Below, piece by piece: positions 1 to 8,141 of a stretch of 64,000 nucleotides of DNA (position 1 is its first letter; each line of letters starts with the position of its first letter). Origin of the DNA: JANTGF01 sp963750735 (GTDB lineage: Bacteria; Bacteroidota; Bacteroidia; Bacteroidales; VadinHA17); assembly GCA_963750735.1 (NCBI GenBank), contig CAVVRY010000003.1, positions 186,001 to 250,000 of the forward strand. Direction: 5' to 3'. The position numbers and the translations under genes were made by a program. The notes below the pieces were generated by a model. It had not been told where the DNA came from. It searched no databases and saw only the letters and a program-made list of their open reading frames with translations.

Positions 1-1213
1 AACCTTCAGGAGGCAACGGTGATCCAGTTGAACTAATTGACCGCATAGAAGAAAGATCAAAGTCAGAACCAGGATGCATACCTTCTTTCATATTTGCTAT
101 TATAAAGGCAGCACTTGTCCCAAAATGCTGGATACCTGTATCCTGTGCAAATTTCCATAGGGAGCTCATATCAGGATAGGCTGGGCTACCATCGTATAAT
201 ACCAGTGTTCCCCCGCAAAGCATAGAAGCCTGAATATAATTCCACATCATCCATCCGGTGGTAGTGTACCAAAAACATCGGTCACCTGGTTTTATATCGT
301 TATGAAAAGCCAGATACTTTAAATGTTCAAGTAATACTCCACCATTGCTATGTGTAATGGCTTTAGGCATTCCAGTAGTGCCCGAGGAATATAATACCCA
401 AATAGGATGCTGAAATGGAACACGCTCAAAGCTAAGAGTCTCTGATTCTCCTCCCAATGCCTCATCCCAGCTTACAGCATTTGCCAATTTAATGTTTTCA
501 GTTGATTCATCATTGGAGATGATTACTATCTTTTCTAAATCATTTAGGGCCTCGCTTAATTCCTGAATCTCATTCAATCTATTGAATGTTTTCCCTCCAT
601 ACTTATAAGTACTAACAGCAATTAACACTTTGGGTCCGATTTGAGAAAACCTGTCGATCACAGAATCAGTGCCAAAATCAGGAGATGTGCTTGACCAGAC
701 TGCCCCAATGGAATTGGTTGCCAAAAAAGCTATGTTTGCTTCAGGAATGGTTGGCAAATATGCTACAACCCTATCCCCCTTTTTTACTCCTTCCCTTAGG
801 AGAAAGCTTCTGAACGCAGCTACTTTCTTTCTCAGCTCATCCCAGCTAATTTCTTTAATTTCATTGCCTTCCGATGTAAAAATTATGGCAGGGTGCTTAC
901 TAGTCTCCATCCGGAAAATATGTTCTGCATAATTTATTCTGGCACCCTCAAACCATTTTGCCTGAGGCATTGGATCATCCGATAATACTTGTAAATAATG
1001 TGTGTCAGAAATTACTTCGAAGAATTCCCAAACTGATTCCCAAAAATCTGAAATATGGTTTACTGACCAAAACCATAAATCATGGTAAGTTTTAAATTGT
1101 AATCCTTTATGGGTTTTTAACCATCGGATATATGCATTTAGATTAGATTCTTCTTTAAAAGAAGGAGATGGGTCCCAAAGTTTATTAATGGATTCATTTG
1201 CTCCCAAATTCAT
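1..1213 (-). CDS. Acetoacetyl-CoA synthetase (acetoacetate-CoA ligase), C-terminus cut by window edge
   Basis: ANL-superfamily acyl-CoA ligase that activates acetoacetate with ATP and CoA. I read about 404 codons from an ATG at 1213 to the window edge with no stop; the family is near 650 aa, so roughly the last 250 residues lie outside. The N-terminus has the family lead-in (AKWFEGARINYAEH, near residue 90), and the AMP-binding P-loop YSSGTTGMPK lies near residue 275. It starts 9 bp after the stop of the acyl-CoA dehydrogenase, so it is probably the last visible gene of the leucine catabolic operon. There it would re-activate the acetoacetate released by HMG-CoA lyase. The family call is firm; the exact substrate rests on overall similarity and context. 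Confidence 0.9.
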   Translation of the reverse strand, partial: MNLGANESINKLWDPSPSFKEESNLNAYIRWLKTHKGLQFKTYHDLWFWSVNHISDFWESVWEFFEVISDTHYLQVLSDDPMPQAKWFEGARINYAEHIFRMETSKHPAIIFTSEGNEIKEISWDELRKKVAAFRSFLLREGVKKGDRVVAYLPTIPEANIAFLATNSIGAVWSSTSPDFGTDSVIDRFSQIGPKVLIAVSTYKYGGKTFNRLNEIQELSEALNDLEKIVIISNDESTENIKLANAVSWDEALGGESETLSFERVPFQHPIWVLYSSGTTGMPKAITHSNGGVLLEHLKYLAFHNDIKPGDRCFWYTTTGWMMWNYIQASMLCGGTLVLYDGSPAYPDMSSLWKFAQDTGIQHFGTSAAFIIANMKEGMHPGSDFDLSSMRSISSTGSPLPPEG

Positions 1214-1222
1214 ATTTTCTAT

Positions 1223-2371
1223 TTATTTGCACCCTATGTACCTTGAAATTACTATACGCTGAATTTCTGAAGTTCCTTCACCAATTTGGAGTATACGTTG
1301 ATCACGATAAAACCGTTCAATGTCATAATCTTTCATTAGTCCATACCCACCATGAATTTGAACCGCTTCATCAGTTACCTCCCCTGCTATTTCAGAACAA
1401 TAGAGCTTTGACATAGCGGCTTCCTTCTCAAAAGGCTTATTATTATCTTTTAACCAGCATGCTTTATACAGAAGGTTCCTTGCCAATTCAATTTTCAGGG
1501 CCATATCAGAAAGCTTAAATGCAATGGACTGAAACTTAACAATTGGTTTGCCAAACTGTTTTCTTTCATGTGCATAGTTCATAGCCATTTCAAAGGAGCC
1601 CTGTGCATTTCCCAGCCCCATTGCTGCAATAGATAAACGGCCATTATCAAGAGTTTTAAGCATAATATGTGAACCCTCCCCAATCTTACCTAGCAAGTTT
1701 TCAGCAGGGACCCGACAATCATCAAAATACAATTCGCCTGTATCAGAGGCGCGCCACATCATTTTTCCGTGCATAGAAACCTGTTTAAATCCAGGGGTTC
1801 CTTTTTCTACCAGGATACAGGTAAATTCCTTTTTCCCTTCCTTTTCGCCTGAAACCACCTGTACAGTTGATCCTATAGAAATATCGCTGGCCGAGTTTGT
1901 AATAAAGATTTTTGAACCATTCAAAATCCAGGAATCTCCCTGCTTAACTGCTGTGGTTTTGGTTCCACGAGAATCGGAGCCAGCATTCGGTTCCGTAAGA
2001 CCGAACCCCCACAAAGCATCCCCAGTACAAAGACGTGGTAGATATTTTAACTTTTGTTCTTCCGTTCCATAATAGAAAATGGGGCCAATGCCAAGAGAGT
2101 TCTGTGCTGCCAATGTTGCCGCCTGGGATCCATCAATCCGTGCAATTTCCTCAACAGCAATTATATAAGATAAAGTATCCATACCCTGTCCACCATATTT
2201 CTCAGGCAGACACATCCCAAACAAACCTAAATTACCCATCTTTTTTGTAAGATCAGGTGAAAACTCACCTTTCTCATCCAAATCTTTTGCTAATGGTTTT
2301 ATTTCACGTTCAGCAAAATCACGGACCGTTTCCGCAATCATTTTGTGTTCATCCGAAAGTTCGTAGTCCAT
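1223..2371 (-). CDS. Acyl-CoA dehydrogenase, short-chain/butyryl type, in the isovaleryl-CoA dehydrogenase slot
   Basis: FAD flavoprotein of 382 aa, full family length, that oxidises acyl-CoA to enoyl-CoA and passes electrons to ETF. It shows the N-terminal helical domain, the central beta domain (GFGLTEPNAGSD near 121-132) and the C-terminal helical domain (HGGYGLMKDYDIERFYRD). The catalytic base is visible as Glu365 in IGEGTSEIQR, the position used by short- and medium-chain enzymes. The helix that carries the base in true isovaleryl-CoA dehydrogenases reads LDNGRLS here and has no Glu. The neighbours (LiuB, LiuC, LiuD, acetoacetyl-CoA synthetase) point to oxidation of isovaleryl-CoA from leucine, but the residue pattern fits a butyryl-type enzyme. 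The reaction class is clear; the substrate is unsettled. Confidence 0.9.
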   Translation of the reverse strand: MDYELSDEHKMIAETVRDFAEREIKPLAKDLDEKGEFSPDLTKKMGNLGLFGMCLPEKYGGQGMDTLSYIIAVEEIARIDGSQAATLAAQNSLGIGPIFYYGTEEQKLKYLPRLCTGDALWGFGLTEPNAGSDSRGTKTTAVKQGDSWILNGSKIFITNSASDISIGSTVQVVSGEKEGKKEFTCILVEKGTPGFKQVSMHGKMMWRASDTGELYFDDCRVPAENLLGKIGEGSHIMLKTLDNGRLSIAAMGLGNAQGSFEMAMNYAHERKQFGKPIVKFQSIAFKLSDMALKIELARNLLYKACWLKDNNKPFEKEAAMSKLYCSEIAGEVTDEAVQIHGGYGLMKDYDIERFYRDQRILQIGEGTSEIQRIVISRYIGCK

Positions 2372-2474
2372 ACTTAAAGTTTAACTAATGTTGCCATCTT
2401 TGAATGTATACCTTTGAGATACTTAGTCGATTTCTAAGTGTTACTTTGTGATTATGAAAAAAACATAAAAATGT

Positions 2475-2897
2475 TCATTCCATACTCATCAGCATCACTC
2501 CCCCATCCACCATTTCACCTTCTTTAACGGAAACCTCCTGAATTACTCCGTCAAAGGGAGCATTGATATGATTTTCCATTTTCATTGCTTCAACTATCAA
2601 CATTGTTTTACCCATTGAAACATGATCGCCTTTTTTCACATTTACTTTAATCACTTTGCCGGGCATAGGTGATGAAATCAATCCCTGATTTGATTCCTGA
2701 CCAGAGGCTTTTCCGATTTCTTCCTTATCGGAAAGCACATCTTCCCTGTTTATTTTAAAAACAAAGCCTTTATAACTGACATAGGATTCATTGTTACTTA
2801 TAGCTGAGACAGGAAATCTAAATTCAGTATCATTATATCTTAAAGTAATTGATTCGCTATCTATCTCTTTTATACTAACTGTCAGACTTTTATCTTG
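2475..2897 (-). CDS. liuD: Methylcrotonyl-CoA carboxylase alpha subunit, C-terminal BT plus biotinyl (BCCP) part, separated by a frame break
   Basis: Open frame of about 140 codons holding the end of a biotin-dependent carboxylase alpha subunit. The last 80 residues are a biotinyl domain with the biotin-accepting Lys in VEAMKMENH and the hinge SSPMPGKV. The upstream part (RYNDTEFRFPVSA...YKGFVFKINRED) looks like the strand-rich BT linker domain of acyl-CoA carboxylases. The frame has no ATG. The first common start is GTG at 2738, which would cut the BT part in half, so this is more likely the tail of the preceding biotin carboxylase gene than a separate gene. The upstream frame ends at 2890 and this one opens at 2897, one base out of register. 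If expressed from GTG it could act as a free BCCP. Confidence 0.8.
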   Translation of the reverse strand, partial: QDKSLTVSIKEIDSESITLRYNDTEFRFPVSAISNNESYVSYKGFVFKINREDVLSDKEEIGKASGQESNQGLISSPMPGKVIKVNVKKGDHVSMGKTMLIVEAMKMENHINAPFDGVIQEVSVKEGEMVDGGVMLMSME

Positions 2898-4470
2898 TTA
2901 TTGAAAAATAGCAAGATTTATTAAACATCCTATCTATGGTAATATTCTGAAATTGATTATCGGTGTAAAGTTTCGGCTCCATACTATTTCTCCAATATCC
3001 TATTTTTTGCCATAAACTTTCAGAGAAATCTGCTTTATTATTATTCGTTTGATTTATACAATAAAGGAAATATGCTATAGCCGGCAAATATTTAGGAAAC
3101 ACTTCCCTATCCTTCAAAATTTTAGTTAACAAATCATCAAGGTGATCGTCGCAATACTTAGTAGAAATTTTGTTGAGTTTGTAGGCATTTCCAGCTAATA
3201 AATATTTAAGGAAGGCAATGTTTGTTTTTATGCCATGTATGACAAAATTATCAAGTGCATGAATCATCCTTTTTCTTGCTTCCTCTCGAGTATTTCCAAA
3301 AACTATCAATTTACAAATTAGCGGATCATAAAAACTTTCAACTGAAGCACATTTATCAAGTCCAGAATCAACTCTTATTCCATCGCCAAATGGCTCTGAA
3401 TAGAGAATGATATTGCCGGGTGAAGGCATAAATGATGTGTGCGGATCTTCAGCATATATTCTGCATTCAATTGCATGACCATTCTGTGTAATATCCTCCT
3501 GCTTGAATTTGATTTCAGCTCCAGCAGCTATTCGAATCTGTTCTTCTACAATATCGATTCCTGTAACCAATTCGGTAACCGGATGTTCAACCTGAACTCT
3601 TGTGTTCATTTCAAGGAAGTAAAAGTTCAAATCCTTATCCACCAAAAACTCTACTGTACCAGCATTTTCATATCCTATCTCCCGGGCAATCTTTACTGCT
3701 GCCAAACCCATTTTTTTTCTTGCAATCTGATCAAGTGTTACGGAAGGTGATTCCTCAATGATTTTCTGATAGCGTCTTTGGATAGAGCATTCCCTTTCAA
3801 AAAGATGTACTATATTTCCATGCTTATCGCCTAAAACCTGAATCTCAATGTGCCTGGGTTCTTCAATGTATTTTTCAATATAAACCGTTCCATCACCAAA
3901 ATAAGATTTGGCTTCCCGGGAAGTACTCTGTAGAATCTCCTCTAATTCGTTTATATTATGGACAATCCGCATGCCTTTTCCACCTCCTCCAGCTGCAGCT
4001 TTCACAAGTATTGGTAAATTAAGATCCTTAGCCTTATTTTTTAATGTATCAATATCCCCTGTAATGCCTTCCGTCATAGGGATACCGAGCTTTTTCACAA
4101 AGGCCCTTGATTTTATTTTATTCCCCATTAGCCGAATTGCCCTGGTTGAAGGTCCAATAAAAACTATCCCTGCTTTATCACAGGCCTCAACAAATAAGGG
4201 ATTTTCAGCCAGAAAACCATAACCAGGATGAATTGCCTCGCATCCAGAGGTCTTTGCCACCTGTAGTATTTTTCTAATATTCAGATAGGTTTTGTCTAAA
4301 TCATTCCCCCCCAGGGAATAAGATTCATCTGCCAGTCTCACATGAAAAGCATGTTCATCTGCTTGAGAATATATTGCAACTGTTTTAATACCAAGCCTTT
4401 TTGAAGCCCGGATAACACGAACAGCAATTTCTCCCCGGTTCGCAATTAATATTTTATTAAAAATTTTCAT
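2890..4470 (-). CDS. liuD: Methylcrotonyl-CoA carboxylase alpha subunit, biotin carboxylase part
   Basis: The first 526 aa of a 3-methylcrotonyl-CoA carboxylase alpha chain, which carboxylates biotin with ATP and bicarbonate. It shows the N-terminal biotin carboxylase domain (ILIANRGEIAVR), the ATP-grasp glycine loop GGGGKGMR at 161-168, and the active-site stretch EMNTRVQVEHPVTE. The usual alpha chain is about 650-670 aa with BT and biotinyl domains; here the frame stops after the first BT strands, and the missing domains follow in another frame. The start codon overlaps the LiuC stop (ATGA), so the two are translationally coupled. Biotin carboxylases of acetyl- or propionyl-CoA carboxylases look alike; the LiuB/LiuC neighbours favour methylcrotonyl-CoA. 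Confidence 0.88.
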   Translation of the reverse strand: MKIFNKILIANRGEIAVRVIRASKRLGIKTVAIYSQADEHAFHVRLADESYSLGGNDLDKTYLNIRKILQVAKTSGCEAIHPGYGFLAENPLFVEACDKAGIVFIGPSTRAIRLMGNKIKSRAFVKKLGIPMTEGITGDIDTLKNKAKDLNLPILVKAAAGGGGKGMRIVHNINELEEILQSTSREAKSYFGDGTVYIEKYIEEPRHIEIQVLGDKHGNIVHLFERECSIQRRYQKIIEESPSVTLDQIARKKMGLAAVKIAREIGYENAGTVEFLVDKDLNFYFLEMNTRVQVEHPVTELVTGIDIVEEQIRIAAGAEIKFKQEDITQNGHAIECRIYAEDPHTSFMPSPGNIILYSEPFGDGIRVDSGLDKCASVESFYDPLICKLIVFGNTREEARKRMIHALDNFVIHGIKTNIAFLKYLLAGNAYKLNKISTKYCDDHLDDLLTKILKDREVFPKYLPAIAYFLYCINQTNNNKADFSESLWQKIGYWRNSMEPKLYTDNQFQNITIDRMFNKSCYFSITR

Positions 4471-5267
4471 TTAACCCAAGAAGGTTTTCTCTTTTCCAGA
4501 AACGCAGCCATACCCTCCTGCCCTTCTTCAGAAGCCCTGATTTCAGCAATGATTCGAGCAGTTGACTCCAATGCCTGATCCAGTGATTCCTTATTTGAAA
4601 TATTAAAAAGCAATGATTTACAATGTGCCATAGCTTTTGGACCGCTGGTTCTTAATAGCTGAATTATTGAATTCAGATGTTCTTCTAACTCCTTTGCTGA
4701 CACTGATTTATTTACTAGTTTAAATTCTTCCGCCTCTTTTCCATTTATCCGTTTCCCTGTAAGCATTAATTCACGGGCTCCGAATTCACCTACCCTTTTA
4801 ATAACATAAGGAGAAATACAAGCAGGTACTACTCCTATTTTAACTTCACTCAGGCTGAAGATTGTATTGTCTTGTGATATAGTAAAATCACAGGCAGCGA
4901 GCAGTCCATTTGCTCCGCCAATTGCGGCTCCATGAACTACAGCAATTGTCGGCTTTTGACATGTATAAATGGCATAAAAGCATTTTGATAAGTTTAAACT
5001 TTCAAGATAATTCTCTTCATATGAATATTTTGCCACATCACGCATCCAATTCAGATCGGCACCTGCACAAAATGACTTACCCCGGCCACGCAATATCACA
5101 ATTCGAACCTCCTCCATTTTATTTGTGGCATCAAAACAGGCAATCAATTCAGAAATCATCGTCTCGTTAAAGGCATTGTGTATTTTTGGCCGGTTCAACC
5201 AAACTATTGCAAGGTCTTCTTTTAATTCTAATTCAATAGTTTTGAAATTCATAAGATCAAATATCAA
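4467..5267 (-). CDS. liuC: Methylglutaconyl-CoA hydratase (crotonase family, LiuC type)
   Basis: Crotonase-fold enzyme of 266 aa expected to hydrate 3-methylglutaconyl-CoA to HMG-CoA. The oxyanion-hole region CAGADLNWMRD (67-77) and the segment GGANGLLAACDF followed by LSEVKIGVVPACISPYV match what I know of LiuC-type hydratases. Glu141 is the retained catalytic acid. The second Glu of ordinary enoyl-CoA hydratases (in GGGCE) is replaced by Gly121, which is typical of this subgroup. The ORF begins 33 bp after LiuB ends. Met6 (ATG at 5252) is an equally plausible start, since the first five residues add nothing recognisable. It overlaps the LiuD start by 3 bp. Confidence 0.9.
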   Translation of the reverse strand: MIFDLMNFKTIELELKEDLAIVWLNRPKIHNAFNETMISELIACFDATNKMEEVRIVILRGRGKSFCAGADLNWMRDVAKYSYEENYLESLNLSKCFYAIYTCQKPTIAVVHGAAIGGANGLLAACDFTISQDNTIFSLSEVKIGVVPACISPYVIKRVGEFGARELMLTGKRINGKEAEEFKLVNKSVSAKELEEHLNSIIQLLRTSGPKAMAHCKSLLFNISNKESLDQALESTARIIAEIRASEEGQEGMAAFLEKRKPSWVK

Positions 5268-5300
5268 TTCATTTACAAAGTTTGATTATTTAAATATGCT

Positions 5301-6908
5301 CTACATCCTGAATATTCCATATTTTGTCTCAGGATAGGGTTTGTTTAATGACATAGCAATTCCCATAGCGACAACTTTTCGTGTGTCAACCGGATCCAAA
5401 ATACCATCATCCCAAAGTCGGGAGGTGCTGAAATATATAGATCCTTCCTCTTCATATTTCTTCAGAATTTCTTCTTTTAATTTCCTTCCCTCTGCTGTTT
5501 TCATTTTTTCATTTCGGGCTGCCAACTGCTCTTTTTTTACCTGAATTAATACGTCAGAAGCCTGTTCTCCACCCATTACTGAAATCTGGGCATTTGGCCA
5601 CATGAATAAAAGCCTTGGATCATAAGCTCTTCCAGCCATAGCATAGTTACCTGCTCCAAACGAACCACCAAAAACTACAGTAAACTTGGGGACATTTGCA
5701 TTGGCTACTGCATGAACAAATTTTGCACCATCTTTTGCTATACCACCATGCTCATACTGTTTTCCAACAATAAAACCCGTAATATTCTGGAGAAAAAGTA
5801 TGGGAATATTTCTGCTTGTGCATAATTCAATAAAATGTGCCCCTTTTAATGATGTTTCTGAAAACAATACTCCATTATTGGCAAGAATTCCAATTGGATA
5901 TCCCATAATATTTGCAAAGCCTGTAACCAATGTAGGTGCATACTTTGCTTTGAACTCATGGAAATAGCTGCCATCAACAATCCGCGCAATAATTTCACGC
6001 GCATCAACTGGTTTTCTTAAATCTACAGGTGCTATTCCGTACAACTCTTCCGGATCGTAAAAAGGATCATCGCCATATGATAATTCAAGACTTTGCTTTT
6101 TCTTTAATTCAAGTGTTTCAAATATATTCCTGCAAATCTGCAATGCATGTTTATCATTTTCAGCTAAATAATCAGCTACTCCTGAAATGGATGTATGCAC
6201 AATAGCACCTCCGAGTTCTTCAGGTGTAACTACCTCACCTGTGGCTGCCTTCACCAGTGGCGGACCTCCAATAAAAATCGTACCCTGGTTTTTCACTATA
6301 ATTGTTTCATCACTCATTGCCGGCACATACGCACCTCCGGCAGTGCAGGAGCCCATAACAATTGAGATTTGTGGTATTCCTTTGGATGATAGGCGTGCCT
6401 GGTTATAGAAGAAACGCCCAAAATTTTCCCTGTCAGCAAATACTTTCGATTGTTCTGGTAAGAATATACCTCCAGAATCGACCATATAAACACAGGGTAG
6501 ATGATTTTCCAAGGCAATTTGCTGTGCTCTTAAATGCTTTTTTATGGTTTCCTTTACATATGTACCTCCTTTTACAGTTGCATCATTGGCAATAATTATT
6601 GTTTCTCTGCCATGAATAACACCAATGCCTGTTACTATTCCACCTGAAGGGAATTGGTTATTGTATTCACCATATGCAGCAAGAGGTGATAGTTCAAGAA
6701 ATGGGGTGTTGGGATCAATTAACAGGTCAATTCGCTCCCTGGCCAACAACTTACCTCTTTCCTTATGTCGCTCCTTCGATTTTGCAGGGGCCCCATGAAG
6801 TACATCGTTAAGTGTTCCCTTGTATGCTGTAAGAATCTTAAGAAATTTTCTTTTGTTATCTTTGAACTCCTTTGAGTTCGTTTTTAATTGTGAATTTAAT
6901 CGGAACAA
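5301..6908 (-). CDS. liuB: Methylcrotonyl-CoA carboxylase beta subunit (carboxyltransferase)
   Basis: Carboxyltransferase subunit of 535 aa that moves the carboxyl group from biotin to 3-methylcrotonyl-CoA. It covers both crotonase-like halves. The N-half has ERGKLLARERID, VYMVDSGGIFLPEQ and GSCTAGGAYVPAM, the CoA-binding oxyanion region. The C-half has FLQNITGFIVGKQYEHGGIAKDGAK and GGSFGAGNYAMAGRAYDP. VDSGGIFLPEQ and ITGFIVGKQYE are characteristic of methylcrotonyl-CoA rather than propionyl-CoA carboxylase beta chains. It is the first gene of the minus-strand leucine operon, and its start faces the divergent HMG-CoA-lyase-like gene across about 115 bp. Confidence 0.95.
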   Translation of the reverse strand: MFRLNSQLKTNSKEFKDNKRKFLKILTAYKGTLNDVLHGAPAKSKERHKERGKLLARERIDLLIDPNTPFLELSPLAAYGEYNNQFPSGGIVTGIGVIHGRETIIIANDATVKGGTYVKETIKKHLRAQQIALENHLPCVYMVDSGGIFLPEQSKVFADRENFGRFFYNQARLSSKGIPQISIVMGSCTAGGAYVPAMSDETIIVKNQGTIFIGGPPLVKAATGEVVTPEELGGAIVHTSISGVADYLAENDKHALQICRNIFETLELKKKQSLELSYGDDPFYDPEELYGIAPVDLRKPVDAREIIARIVDGSYFHEFKAKYAPTLVTGFANIMGYPIGILANNGVLFSETSLKGAHFIELCTSRNIPILFLQNITGFIVGKQYEHGGIAKDGAKFVHAVANANVPKFTVVFGGSFGAGNYAMAGRAYDPRLLFMWPNAQISVMGGEQASDVLIQVKKEQLAARNEKMKTAEGRKLKEEILKKYEEEGSIYFSTSRLWDDGILDPVDTRKVVAMGIAMSLNKPYPETKYGIFRM

Positions 6909-7023
6909 AATGTATGATTATAATTAAAGATTGCCTTTTTGTACTCAAAATAATTGTTACTAAATTTAATAAAATAATTTAATAAATTCGATGTGGCGTT
7001 TAAATCTTTAGAATTTTTGAAAT

Positions 7024-8034
7024 ATGAATTACCCAAAAAAAGTAAACATTGGAGATATTACTGTTCGGGATGGTTTTCAGCATGAAGAAAAATTTATTCC
7101 AACAGAAGCTAAACTGTGGGTGGCAGAACAATTAATACTAGCAGGTTTTAAACACATTGAACTTACGAATTTTGGAAACCCCAAAGGGATGCCTCAATTC
7201 AAAGATGCAGATGAATTGTTCAAAAGACTCAGGCAAAGCAAAATTGTAAAAGATTTGCTTAGCAAAGTCAGTCTTACAGCCATTACCATACGTGAACGAG
7301 CTATTGAAAGAGCTATTCAGGCCCGTAAAGAAGGATATGGTCCTGACAGAATCTTAGTAATGATTTCAACTTCTGAGTCACATCATCGTACGAATTCAGG
7401 ATTAAGTATTAGCGATTACTGGAAAATGTGTGAAGAATGGATTCCCAAAGCCAGGGATGCCGGATTGAAAGTGAACGGGACCGTTAGCACAATATGGGGC
7501 TGCCCCATTGAGGGCCCAACAGAAATGGAAACGGCCATAGAGTTTACAAAGAGATGGTTAGATATTGGTGCTACAGATGTTGAACATGCTGATCATGACG
7601 GTTCTGCATCACCAGACAGGGTTTACAAGTATTATTCGATGCTTCTCGACACTTTTGGAAGTCCGGATAAGCACATTGTACACCTCCATACTACCCGGGG
7701 TTGGGGTCTTGCCAATGTCCTCGCAGCATTACAGGCAGGAATGACAAACTACGAATCTACAATGGGTGGCATTGGTGGACAACCAGCTAACTTTGTCGAT
7801 GGTGTGCCTGTAACCGGAACAGGTTCGTACTATTATAATGATCCGGAAATTGTTGGTCTGAATTGTACCGAAGATATGCTGGTTATGATGGACGAAATGG
7901 GAATTGACACGGGGGTTGATATAGATAAAGTTTTAGAAATTGGCTCAATGGTTGAGAAAATTGTAGGTCGCAGACTCCGATCAGAGAGCATACGGAACGG
8001 AAGGATTCCAAAAGAGCTTACAGGCAGAAAATAA
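7024..8034 (+). CDS. HMG-CoA lyase-like (HMGL/DRE-TIM) enzyme lacking the G-loop cysteine
   Basis: TIM-barrel protein of 336 aa from the HMG-CoA lyase/homocitrate synthase superfamily. Metal ligands of the family are present: Asp16 in VRDGFQHEE and His220/His222 in HLHTTRG. The G-loop of HMG-CoA lyases normally reads GLGGCP with an essential Cys; here it is GIGGQP with Gln253. The C-terminal NCTEDMLVMMDEMGIDTGVD matches the lyase pattern. It stands divergent to the Liu operon, so cleavage of HMG-CoA to acetyl-CoA and acetoacetate would be the expected job. The lost Cys means either a variant mechanism or a related carbon-carbon lyase or synthase reaction. Family call sure; exact reaction not. 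Confidence 0.8.
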   Translation: MNYPKKVNIGDITVRDGFQHEEKFIPTEAKLWVAEQLILAGFKHIELTNFGNPKGMPQFKDADELFKRLRQSKIVKDLLSKVSLTAITIRERAIERAIQARKEGYGPDRILVMISTSESHHRTNSGLSISDYWKMCEEWIPKARDAGLKVNGTVSTIWGCPIEGPTEMETAIEFTKRWLDIGATDVEHADHDGSASPDRVYKYYSMLLDTFGSPDKHIVHLHTTRGWGLANVLAALQAGMTNYESTMGGIGGQPANFVDGVPVTGTGSYYYNDPEIVGLNCTEDMLVMMDEMGIDTGVDIDKVLEIGSMVEKIVGRRLRSESIRNGRIPKELTGRK

Positions 8035-8100
8035 AACAACTACTGCATGTAGAAAAGTTCCAAGCTGAAAATTCAAAATAAATAGTCCGGGTTTGGAATT

Positions 8101-8141
8101 GGGTTCAAAAACATAAAAACATGAATCGTGTTTTTTGACCC
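8101..8141. terminator. Inverted repeat between convergent genes, possible bidirectional terminator
   Basis: Arms 8101-8113 (GGGTTCAAAAACA) and 8129-8141 (TGTTTTTTGACCC) are complementary at 11 of 13 positions around a 15-base loop. The A/T runs are inside the arms, so either strand ends a G/C clamp with a T-rich stretch. It lies between the converging lyase and thymidylate-synthase-like genes and inside the last codons of the latter. Confidence 0.4.

Noticed and set aside
1198..1416. 72-aa plus-strand frame at the dehydrogenase end
   Set aside because: Shadow of the acyl-CoA dehydrogenase C-terminus.
2885..2900. Programmed +1 frameshifting in LiuD
   Set aside because: No upstream Shine-Dalgarno-like stimulator or slippery codon pair of the known kind; a one-base error or split is simpler.
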